Source: an uncultured Bacteroidota bacterium (lineage in GTDB: Bacteria; Bacteroidota; Bacteroidia; Bacteroidales; GCA-2748055). From it: DNA of 36,853 bases. The DNA is taken from the NCBI GenBank assembly GCA_937129385.1, contig CAKZNC010000021.1, positions 1-36,853 of the forward strand, read 5' to 3'. Positions 24,801 to 34,000 of this stretch are shown here, piece by piece. The position numbers were made by a program, and so were the translations under genes. A model generated the notes under the pieces. It searched no databases. It saw only the letters and a list, made by a program, of their open reading frames with translations, and had not been told where the DNA came from. Within the stretch, counting starts at the first letter, position 1; every line of letters starts with the position of its first letter.

Positions 24801-27800
24801 CGAAACCGTAAGCATGCTGCCTGATATCGTAACAGTGACCACATCTTCGTCATTGCTCAAGGCAGTATAAGTAAGCTGATCATCGATATCCTGGTCATAG
24901 AATACACTGGCCAGGTCAATATCGACAGATCCAAAATACTCGAAAAGGTTCCTTTCGAGTATAGGCCTGTCAACAACAGGCCTGTCATTTACATTCAGCA
25001 CATCAACGACAAACTGGTCTGTTGCTTCAAGTATACCGTCACTGGCAGATACCGTGATCTCAACGGTGCCCAGACCTGTCTCGTTTAAAGTAAGTGTTGT
25101 TCCTGACAATGAAACAGATACGATATCACTGTCACTGCTCTGTGCCGATAAAGTAAGTACATCACCATCCTGGTCTGAAAATATGGTCGCCAGGCTGATC
25201 GAAACCGACACAAAGCCTTCCTGGAATGTCTTGTCTGGCTGAGGATTCACAACTACAGGGGGGTCGTTTACATTTCCAACTGTCACAATAAACTGGTCGG
25301 AAACCGTAAGTGAACCGTCCGAAGCAGTAACTGTAACTGTTGATGTGCCCAGTCCCTGCTCCATCATCGTAAGTGTGGATCCGGAAATTTCAGCTGTCAC
25401 AACACTTGTATTACTGCTTATGGCCGTAATTTGAAGTATATCACCATCCGGATCTTCAAATACTTCAGAAATGTTCACGGTCGCAGATGCAAAATACTCT
25501 GCAAATGACTGATCGTCGATCGGGCTGATCAGTTCAGGAGCGTCATTTATATTATTTACAATCGCCAGGAAGGAATGATCAGTTTCTAATGACCCATCTG
25601 TGGCAGTTACCGTGACCGAAGCAAATCCGATTCCTTCCTCGGAAATAGTCAATGTTGAACCTGATACAGATACAGTTACAATCGATGGATTGCTACTCGT
25701 AGCTGAGAAAGTTAGCACATCTCCATCCGGATCACTGAATATTGTTCCCAGGTTAACGTTCGATGTACCAAAGCCTTCATCATATTCCCTGTTTCCAATC
25801 GACTGAAGGATCTCCGGGGGATCGTTGACATTGTCAATGGCAAAGGTAAATTGATCTATTGTATTGAATGTTCCATCCGTTGCAGTTACAGTAATGGTTG
25901 AGGCTCCAAGTCCTGCCTCCGAAATGGTTAAAGTGGTTCCGCTTATTTGAACTGTTACGGAATTTATATTACTGCTTACTGCACTGAAACTCAACGCATC
26001 ACCATCAGGATCAATGAATACGGGGGATAGGTCAATTATCTCTGTCCCAAAACCTTCATTCCGGCTTACGCTGCTGAGAGGCGCTATTACTTCCGGGGCA
26101 TCATTTACATTGTTAACCGACACGTTAAATTGTTCTGTCGCATTCAGGGTTCCATCGCTTCCTGTCACTGTAACAACTGCGTCACCAAGTCCCGCCTCCC
26201 TGATAATAAGGTTCGTTCCGGAAATTAATACTGTCACCACATCGGTCTGATTGCTGGAAGCAGACAATAATATAACATCACCGTCTGCATCACTGAACAC
26301 CTGGGATATATCAACCGTTCTGGTTCCAAAATGCTCGTTGAGAATTAAATCGGCCAGCTGGTTCTCTACCACAGGAGGATCATTGACATTGTTTACTGCA
26401 ACGATGAATTGTTCATCAACGCTCAGGTTTCCGTCACTGGCTGTTACGATTACCTGCGTACTACCAAGACCTGCCTCAAGGATGGTCAGAGTTGTTCCTG
26501 ATAGACTGACATCAACAACTGAGGTATTATTGCTGATGACACTTAAGCTGAGATCATCTCCATCCTTGTCACTGAATACGTTCCCCAGCGCAATAGTTGT
26601 TGATGTGAAATGCTCATTTAAAACCAGGTCACTGACTGGATTTTCAACCACGGGAGCATCATTCACATTCGTAACCACTGTGTTGAATTCAACATACTCA
26701 GTATACTCACCATCATCTGCCCATATAGTAATAACCGATGTGCCCAGTCCGGTTTCCCGGATGGTTAAATCAAAACCTGAAATCCCTGCTGTTACAACCT
26801 GCTCATCGGAACTCTCCACGGTTAAGGTCAGCACATCACCATCGGGATCACTGAATACTTCACCAATGTCTATTACCCTGGATCCGAAATACTCAGGATA
26901 ACTCCGGTCCGTAATCGGGCTGACAAGCTCCGGAGGATCGTTTACATTAATAACTGTGAAACTGAACTGGGCCGACACATCCAGGGATCCGTCGTCTGCA
27001 GTAACTGTGATCACTGAAGTACCAAGACCAACCTCGTTAATTGTCAGTGTAGTTCCAGTTAGTACCAGTGAAACTACCCCGGGCATACTATTGCTAACTG
27101 ATAAAGTCAGATCGTCACCGTCCGGATCACTGAACAGTGCTGCAAGGCTTACAGAAGTAGATCCAAACCTTTCATTATACTGCTGGTCAGCAGGAGGATT
27201 ATCAATCACCGGTGAGTCATTGACATTATTGATAGTAATGATAAATTGCTCGCTTACACCTAAACTGCCGTCACTTGCTCCGATCGTTACAGTTGTTGAG
27301 CCCAGGCCTGCCTCCGTGATTGTAAGAGAGGTACCTGTTATCCCAATCGAAGCTGCCGATGGATTGGAATTTTGCGCAGTAAGTGTGAGTTCATCTCCGT
27401 CTTTATCGGTAAATACACCAGACAGATCGATGGACGTAACTCCAAAATGTTCATCAAGGCTGATATCCGGAATTGATACAGCAACAACAGGTGCATCATT
27501 GACATTATTCACATTAACATGGAATTGGTTCTCAACCGAAAGCGATCCGTCACTTGCAGTAATGGTGATAATGGCTCCTCCCAGACCCTGTTCAGTAAGC
27601 GTAAGTATAGATCCGCTAATACTGGTGGTCACAACATTCGTATTGCTGCTCGATGAGCTGAGATTCAGCACATCTCCATCACGATCACTGAATACCGTAG
27701 ACAGATCGATTACCCTGGTTGTAAAGTATTCATTCAGGTCCTGGTCTGCCACTGGGTTTACAACTTCGGGTGCATCGTTCAGATTATTAACCGTCACAAT

Positions 27801-30800
27801 GAAAATCTCCGTTGTATTCAGTACACCATCAGATGCCGACACAGTAACTGTTGCAGAACCAAGTCCTACCTCGGTGATGGTTAGAATAGTACCGCTCATG
27901 GAAACCGTTATTACAGAGGGATCGTTACTTATGACTGAATAGGTCATAACATCGCCGTCCTTATCCGAAAATACGGGCCCCACGCTAATTGAGGCAGCTC
28001 CGAATCCCTCATCATAAATCCTGTCGGAAATGGCACTTACAACTGTTGGGGGGTCATTTACATTGATTACAGTAACAGTGAACTGGTCACTTACACTCAT
28101 ACTACCATCACTTGCGGTAACCGTAATGACAGCGTTACCAAGCCCAACCTCTGTGATGGTGAGTGTTGAGCCTGAAACAGATGCTGAAACAACTCCAGTG
28201 TTACTGCTGACTGCCGCTATCGTTAGCTGATCACCGTCAGGATCACTGAAGATTTCTGAAATATTTATGGTTGCCGAGGAGAAATACTCTGTAAATGACT
28301 GATTTTCAATATAGCTTTCAAGCACTGGTCTATCATTGACATTGTTCACCCTCACACTAAACTCATCTGCCACATCTGAAGATCCGTCATTTGCCACAAC
28401 TGTTATAACGGATTGGCCGATTCCAGCCTCTGTAATAGTCATAACAGAGTTTGTAACTGAAACCGCAACGACACCTGTATTGCTGCTTGAGGCACTAAAG
28501 CTTAAGGCATCACCATCAGGATCAGTAAATACTGTTGCCAGGTTGATAGATAATGTAGAAAACCCTTCATCTAATTGTTTGTCAGTTATCGGACTTATAA
28601 TGAGTGGAAGATCATTCACATTGTTAATTGCAAGCGTAAACTGCTCCTGGACCTGGAGACTGCCATCACTGGCTGTAAGGGTAATTGTTACGGTACCCAG
28701 ACCTGTTTCTGATATAACAAGGTTGGTCCCGGATATTGTAACTCCTGCAACACCAGTATTACTGCTCATTGCTGAAAGTGACAAAACATCCCCGTCGGGA
28801 TCACTGAATACAGGAGTCAGATCCACCTGGTGGGTGCCGAATCCTTCGTCAAGATCAAAGTTATCGATGGGTCCGCTTACTATAGGTTGGTCATTCACAT
28901 CATTCACCGTCACTGAAAACTCTTCATCAACAGTCAATGCACCATCACTTGCTGTTACGGTAATCACCGCGGTTCCCAATCCGATCTCTGTGATGATAAG
29001 CGTCGTTCCGGAAACACCTGCCGTCACAATACCTGGATTATCGCTTGATGCTGAATAGGTTAATACATCCCCGTCTGGATCAATAAAAGTACTGGAAATA
29101 CTGATCCCGGCAGTGCCAAAATGTTCATTAAAACCTTGATCAGCTATAGGATTTGACACCTCCGGCGGATCATTCGTATTGGTGACACTGAGGTTGAAAT
29201 TATCACTTACTGTATATTCAGCGTCATTTGCACTGATTGTGATGGTAGCATTACCCAGTCCCCTTTCGGTAATGGTTAGTGTAGCTCCCGAAACAGATAC
29301 ATCAACAACACCCGTGTTGCTACTGACAGCACTCAGTGTCAGGTCATCCGAATCCTTGTCAAAGAAAACCGTGGTGAGGTCAACCTGGGTGGTGCCAAAA
29401 TTCTCCTGAAGAACCATATTGTCCAGGGGATCATCAACTACCGGTGGGTCATTTACATTCTCAACCTCAACATTGAATTCATCTGAAACTGATAATGTAC
29501 CATCATCGGCAGTGACAGTTACAGTGGCGATTCCGAGTCCCTGTTCTATAAATGTAATTGTTGTGCCATTGATATTCACCGTAATAACACCTGTATCATC
29601 ACTTACCGCAGTCAACGTAAGTGCATCACCATCTTTATCAGAAAATACCCCTGAAAGATCGAGGTTTGAATTGGCAAAATATTCAGGAAATGACTGGTCT
29701 GCAACAGGGGTCTCCACTTCAGGGGCATCATTGACATTATTGACAATCACGTTGAAAACATCACTTGCATCATATTCACCGTCACTTGCCATAATAGTTA
29801 TTACTGAACTTCCAAGACCCTGCTCGATCAAGGTCAGTTCCATTCCGTCTACACTTACAGTGACCACGTCTGTGTTGTTGCTTGAGGCTGACAACGCAAG
29901 CACATCACCATCTTCATCGAAGAAGGTGTCGGTGAGATCTATGACCAAGGACCCAAAATACTCATCCGGGTTCTGGTTGGCTATTGCACTCGCAACAACC
30001 GGAGCATCGTTTACATTGTTCATCACGAAAACAAAGGCCTCATCCATTGTTGCTGCTCCGTCACTGGCTGTTACCGTGATCGTTGAACTTCCCGGATCCA
30101 CCTCGGTGATGGTCAGTATCGACCCTGAAACTGCAACAGTCACAACGCCCGGATCACCTGATACCGCGTTAAAGGTCAGTGCATCACCGTCCTTATCACT
30201 GAAAGTGGAGGACAGGTCCACGGTTTCTGTGCCGAATCCTTCATCCCTTGTAAGATCATTAAGCGGATTGGCAACCTCCGGGGCATCGTTGACATTTTCC
30301 ACGGTCACATCAAACTCATCCTCGGCCGAAGCCAGCAAGTCCTCCGCAGTGACCGTTATGGTCGAAGAACCGAGCCCCTGCTCTGTGATGGAGAGGATCG
30401 AGCCGGAAATGCCGACCGAAACAATTTCAGAATCACTGCTGGAAGCTGAAAAAGTAAGCGGATCCAGGTCAGGATCGCTGAATACAGTCGCTAAATCAAT
30501 TGTTGCCGATGCAAAATACTCCTGGTATACCTGGTCAGGAACCGGGGCCGAGACATACGGCACATCATTGGTGATTGCATGAAATTCCAACGGTTCAAAG
30601 GCATTTCCCAACACCATGTTATTCGTGAACTCAACCGTCTCCAGCACATCATAGGTCTGTCCGTCTGCATTGTTGTAAAACCTGAAGCGAACCGTCTCCC
30701 CGCTTGCCGTATCACTATAAACCAGGAACTGGAAAACCGTATAACCAGACGGAGCGAGCTCAGGCGAATCATCAAAACCCCTGCATTCGTCCCCAACGAA

Positions 30801-30995
30801 AGCTGCCAGGGCACCATCGGTCATCTCCACATCATCCAGGAAAACAATGCCTGTAATATCCCCGCTGTTCTGGTAATCTGCCGGGTTTACACTCCAGCCG
30901 TGCTGTGCCATGAGTCGGCCTGATCCTGATAATAACAGGACGAGTAATATGGTACCAATGGCATTTATGTTTTTCCTCGCAAACAGTCGCATCAT
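21897..30995 (-). CDS. Giant T9SS surface protein with 29 cadherin-like repeats
   Basis: The protein has 3032 residues. Signal peptide 1-30 (LLSGSGRLMA, then QHGW). Residues 31-147 form the unnamed 'ECRG' domain shared with the upstream gene. Residues 148-2847 hold 29 cadherin-like repeats, almost all exactly 93 residues. Each has an E-Y/G/H-F turn near residue 12-14, VFSDKDGD(x)L, the G(L)G...TVTASDG core and the closing VNNVNDAP linker. The acidic DxDGD and NVND motifs resemble cadherin/dystroglycan-type calcium sites. Residues about 2848-2940 look like a BACON carbohydrate/mucin-binding domain (WxF...IPWLIV...IRQ). Residues about 2953-3032 form the T9SS sorting domain (EVYPNPVEEYLYI). An AGGA lies 7 nt before the start. 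It begins 12 nt after the neighbouring giant gene and is cotranscribed. A surface adhesin or gliding-surface role is likely, but unproven. Confidence 0.9.
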   Translation of the reverse strand: MMRLFARKNINAIGTILLVLLLSGSGRLMAQHGWSVNPADYQNSGDITGIVFLDDVEMTDGALAAFVGDECRGFDDSPELAPSGYTVFQFLVYSDTASGETVRFRFYNNADGQTYDVLETVEFTNNMVLGNAFEPLEFHAITNDVPYVSAPVPDQVYQEYFASATIDLATVFSDPDLDPLTFSASSSDSEIVSVGISGSILSITEQGLGSSTITVTAEDLLASAEDEFDVTVENVNDAPEVANPLNDLTRDEGFGTETVDLSSTFSDKDGDALTFNAVSGDPGVVTVAVSGSILTITEVDPGSSTITVTASDGAATMDEAFVFVMNNVNDAPVVASAIANQNPDEYFGSLVIDLTDTFFDEDGDVLALSASSNNTDVVTVSVDGMELTLIEQGLGSSVITIMASDGEYDASDVFNVIVNNVNDAPEVETPVADQSFPEYFANSNLDLSGVFSDKDGDALTLTAVSDDTGVITVNINGTTITFIEQGLGIATVTVTADDGTLSVSDEFNVEVENVNDPPVVDDPLDNMVLQENFGTTQVDLTTVFFDKDSDDLTLSAVSSNTGVVDVSVSGATLTITERGLGNATITISANDAEYTVSDNFNLSVTNTNDPPEVSNPIADQGFNEHFGTAGISISSTFIDPDGDVLTYSASSDNPGIVTAGVSGTTLIITEIGLGTAVITVTASDGALTVDEEFSVTVNDVNDQPIVSGPIDNFDLDEGFGTHQVDLTPVFSDPDGDVLSLSAMSSNTGVAGVTISGTNLVISETGLGTVTITLTASDGSLQVQEQFTLAINNVNDLPLIISPITDKQLDEGFSTLSINLATVFTDPDGDALSFSASSSNTGVVAVSVTNSVMTITEAGIGQSVITVVANDGSSDVADEFSVRVNNVNDRPVLESYIENQSFTEYFSSATINISEIFSDPDGDQLTIAAVSSNTGVVSASVSGSTLTITEVGLGNAVITVTASDGSMSVSDQFTVTVINVNDPPTVVSAISDRIYDEGFGAASISVGPVFSDKDGDVMTYSVISNDPSVITVSMSGTILTITEVGLGSATVTVSASDGVLNTTEIFIVTVNNLNDAPEVVNPVADQDLNEYFTTRVIDLSTVFSDRDGDVLNLSSSSSNTNVVTTSISGSILTLTEQGLGGAIITITASDGSLSVENQFHVNVNNVNDAPVVAVSIPDISLDEHFGVTSIDLSGVFTDKDGDELTLTAQNSNPSAASIGITGTSLTITEAGLGSTTVTIGASDGSLGVSEQFIITINNVNDSPVIDNPPADQQYNERFGSTSVSLAALFSDPDGDDLTLSVSNSMPGVVSLVLTGTTLTINEVGLGTSVITVTADDGSLDVSAQFSFTVINVNDPPELVSPITDRSYPEYFGSRVIDIGEVFSDPDGDVLTLTVESSDEQVVTAGISGFDLTIRETGLGTSVITIWADDGEYTEYVEFNTVVTNVNDAPVVENPVSDLVLNEHFTSTTIALGNVFSDKDGDDLSLSVISNNTSVVDVSLSGTTLTILEAGLGSTQVIVTASDGNLSVDEQFIVAVNNVNDPPVVENQLADLILNEHFGTRTVDISQVFSDADGDVILLSASSNQTDVVTVLISGTNLIIREAGLGDAVVTVTGSDGTLNATEQFNVSVNNVNDAPEVIAPLSSVSRNEGFGTEIIDLSPVFIDPDGDALSFSAVSSNINSVTVQISGTTLTISEAGLGASTITVTATDGTFNTIDQFTFAIDNVNDPPEILQSIGNREYDEGFGTSNVNLGTIFSDPDGDVLTFSATSSNPSIVTVSVSGSTLTISEEGIGFASVTVTATDGSLETDHSFLAIVNNINDAPELISPIDDQSFAEYFASATVNISEVFEDPDGDILQITAISSNTSVVTAEISGSTLTMMEQGLGTSTVTVTASDGSLTVSDQFIVTVGNVNDPPVVVNPQPDKTFQEGFVSVSISLATIFSDQDGDVLTLSAQSSDSDIVSVSLSGTTLTLNETGLGTVEITVSASDGILEATDQFVVDVLNVNDRPVVDRPILERNLFEYFGSVDIDLASVFYDQDIDDQLTYTALSNDEDVVTVTISGSMLTVSEAGLGSSLIYVTATDDGDGNLSVTDEFMVTVKNVNDPPVVEESVQDIVIDENFESLEIDFNLVFSDKDEDVLQITPVSSNPGIVSVSVSGSIVTLNEEGLGTANVTVTASDGSLSVDDQFSITINNVNDAPVVDNPVADLSYNEYFTVATVDFTNVFSDKDGDDLTYMVTSNDTEVVTASITSTTLTINEVGLGTATLVLTASDGEFSIDDRIKIVVNNVNDRPVLENPITNQTVDEYFGSVEIDIAPVFSDKDNDPLSYAIVSSDERIVTAAVDGTMMTISEAGLGTVTITVTASDGFLSREDSFDFTVNNVNDAPVVERPLIDRAYNEYFASTEIDISGVFSDKDEDDLDLSVVSSNENVIGVELSPTSLTISEKGLGRSTVTITASDGLLTVDEAFEVIVNNVNDAPVVANPLADLEVFEYAGPFTVELAGVFSDKDGDELSLSATSENADVVAVSVDGTTLTIVEVAPGTSVITVRAGDGQLSGTDQFLLTLANVNDAPVVVRKLNNISLSEYFTEEFLDISGVFGDKDRDVLTYSAESSNTNVVAVAVVEDTLLRINEEGMGNSFIILTASDGELTATEAFNISVDNVNDQPVIDDSIRPRVVNEHFGRDTIDLSLVFRDPDRNDTLTYSATSGDVSLVTVSTDSNLLIIGEAGLGTTSITATATDQGGLSVSDKFSITVENVNDPPVVSDPVDDFELVDNIGVAEFVLENIFSDPDDDSLTYTVTVSDTLLVSCTLTDSLLVIEALDEGIAEIILTATDTALSVSDTINVTVLREYLLILMLDDTRIRDEDTLTLCNEADQIFINVNTEAIWEFRKQGSIPWLIVSVEEDSILSVAFSENLTGADRLGSIYLSDDQGHEMEFTIRQTEDCLPDGIGRDILTGIEVYPNPVEEYLYISLDGAVLTGARVEFLDSRGTILYQDEVTRESGRYLEIGMQDLKEGIYFIRIISEKGYFIRKVVKL
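22455..30554 (-). repeat. 29 tandem 279-bp coding repeats
   Basis: These are the DNA units behind the 93-residue cadherin-like repeats. 2700 residues divided by 29 is 93.1. The small excess comes from short insertions near the 21st repeat (DDGDGN) and in the last few units. Units share protein motifs but differ widely at the DNA level, so they are old duplications rather than recent ones. The last unit (ending near 22455) has a degraded turn (VDNIGVAEF in place of DE-x-FG). Confidence 0.85.
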
Positions 30996-31007
30996 ATGAA
31001 TTTCCTA

Positions 31008-34000
31008 TTAATCTATTAGTGTCACCTTCCTGATTACCTGCTCCTCATCCGATACTGCCTTCAATAGATAGGTTCCACTTGGCAATCCCGTTGCATTCCA
31101 TTCAATACTGGTTGTTCCTTGTAAAATTTGCCGCTGGTCAAGAATATTGATCTTCCTTCCTGTCAGGTCGTATATCTCAACGATCATTTCGGTAGTAACC
31201 GGAACAGAAATATCGATCCGCAGTATGGATCTGAACGGGTTGGGGTAAGCCTTCAGGATCATATTTCTATCATCCATTGGATTCTCAACACCTGAAGTTG
31301 CATCAAGGTTCAATTCAAATGCATCAAATGCATCGGCAACAATCATATCATTCCTGAACTCAATTGTCTCAATACAACCGTAGGTCTTGTCGGTTCCGGC
31401 ATGATAGTACCTGAAGCTCACCTTTTCACCTTCAGTGACATTACTGTATATCAGCATCTGGAAAGCATATGCAGCTGCAGGATCAAAATAGCTGCCCGGT
31501 ATGATACCCCTGCACTCTTCATCAACATATGCCATCAGGAGATCTTCTTCAGATCCAATGGCCTCACCGTTCATAAATACACGTGCAGTGATTGTTCCGC
31601 TGAATTCATATGCTGATGGTTCAACTCCTTCAGGTAAGATTTGATTTCGCAATGTAAGTCCAGACTTTTTGCTTGATATTTCCGGGTAAACCAGTGAGGA
31701 TGCATTTGCAAGCCTTACCATGTATCCCTCCTGGGGAGCCATGGCTTTCAAACCTCCAAACCATCCAAATCCATCATAATAAGTTGAGGAAGCAGTCTGG
31801 CTCTTGATATAGTCAAGATCTGCCAGCAGAAGTGAACCAAGTGCATCTTCAAGCGGAAGTGTATCTCTCGACATATAGCCGATCCAGTTCCAACCAGCTG
31901 CCATGGGAACAGCGGTCTGTGACAGAACCACGGAATTACCAAATGTATTGATGTCACAGACATTATTGATAAATGTCTTGTACAGCTTCGTGGGATCAAG
32001 TTCCTCAAGACCACCGAACCACCCATAATTGTCATAGTATGTTGCAGATTGGGTCTGACTCTTGATGTAATCTCCCTGTACAACACAACCCGGCATCACC
32101 GACTCAAGTCGCATGTCGAGGGCATTAATATTGATGGAAAACCAGTTCCAGCCAGAGACGAATGATTTAGTAAAATCGATATAATAATGCAACCTGACAG
32201 GATTGCGGGCATCACCAACAATCATGTCCGATGTAAACGCAATTGAATCATAAAGCAGATACTCCTCACCGTTAATGTAATCGAAATACCTGAAATGCAT
32301 CTGTTCGTTTACAGCTGCATTACTGTACATAATCAGGTTGAAGACATATCGTTCCTCTGCAGGAAAGTACACCGGGTCAATCACACCCCTGCACTCTCCT
32401 TCCACAAATGCACCCAGGAATCCGGAATTCACTGTATCCCTGTCAATGATTACCTGTGCAGTGATCTGACCATTAAAGTCAAAATCGGCAGGACTATAGC
32501 TCCAGTCTGCCGGGAATACCACATCGACCGTAACACTGATTAGTTCCTCAGTTTCAAGCTCACCGTCACTAGCCGTAAGTGTTATCGTCGCTGTACCATA
32601 TTTCACCTCCGTGAATGTGATCGTGGTTCCATCCAGGGTTGCATTCACGGCCTCAGGATCACTGTTAAAGATGGAATAGGTAAGGGGATCTCCCTCCGGA
32701 TCAGTAAACACCCCTGAGATATCCAGGGTTGCCGATCCAAATCCGGTTACGAATGCCTGGTCAAAAACCGGAGCCATTACATCCGGAGCACCGTTAATAT
32801 CAACAGTGAAACCGGTACTCGCCGAGAGGGTGGATCCATCGCTGGCCGTAACTGTAATTGTGGTCGCGCCATGATTTTCTTCCGTGATGGTAAGGATTTC
32901 CCCTGAAATACCTACTGTTACAACATTTTCATCGGCACTGAATGCAGAATAATCCAATGGATCATTATCCGGATCACTGAATGCCCCGGAAAGGTCCACC
33001 GTAATTGTACCAAATCCCTCGTTCAATGACAAATCACTGAGTCCGCCGTCAACAGTTGGAGAAGCATTCACATCCACAACAAACTGATCCGATACAGAAA
33101 GCGTAGATCCGTCATCAGCAACAACAGTAATCACCGACTGACCCGCACCCACCTCCGTGATGGTAAGCATATTGCCACTCAACGAAACCGTTACAACACC
33201 TGTGTTGGCTGATGTCACATCGAATGAAAGCTCATCTCCTTCAGGATCACTGAATCCAGACAGGAGGTTCACCTGGGAATTGCCAAATCCTTCATCAAAC
33301 TGGAGATCCTCCAACGGTGCTGCGGAAATGACCGGACCACCATTCACATCAACAACCATGGTATCACTGGCCGATAATGTGGAGCCATCGCTTGCGGTCA
33401 CCACTACCTCGGTGATCCCGTAATTTACCTCCGTAATTCTTAATTGATTTCCGCCGGTGATACTAACAGTAACCACGCCTGCGTCGAGGCTGACAGCCGT
33501 AAATGACAACAGATCTGATTCAGGATCGCTGAATACCCCTGCGAGATTGATCAATTCAATCCCGAATCCTTCGTCCGCAGAGAGGTCAGACAGACCCGCA
33601 GAAACCTCCGGTGCACCGTTTACGTCCACAGTAAACTCCTCATCCACAGTTAGTGTACCATCAGAGGCAGAAACTGTCACGGTGGCGATGCCATGACCTG
33701 CTTCTGTAAGGGTCAATAACGATCCGTTTACCCCTGTTGTTATTACATTTTCATCTGTACTTACAGCGCTGTAAGTGAGCAAATCATTTTCAGGATCGCT
33801 GAATGCACCTGCAAGATCTATATCCGCAGATGCAAATCCTTCATCAAAAGAGACATTTGCCAGACCGGAAGCAACCTGGGGTCCTCCATTCACATCTACT
33901 TCGAAAACATCCTGAACGGTCAGGGTTGATCCATCCCGTGCCGTAACTGTAACATTTGCCTGCCCGTGGCCAACTTCTGTGAGCGTAAGAATATTACCCG

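Noticed and set aside
22798-30582. Long plus-strand open frames (up to 387 codons) opposite the 3032-residue gene.
   Set aside because: They repeat with the 279-bp period of the real gene, encode low-complexity Ser/Thr/Val-rich sequence, and lack starts with leaders. They are antisense shadows of the repeat array.
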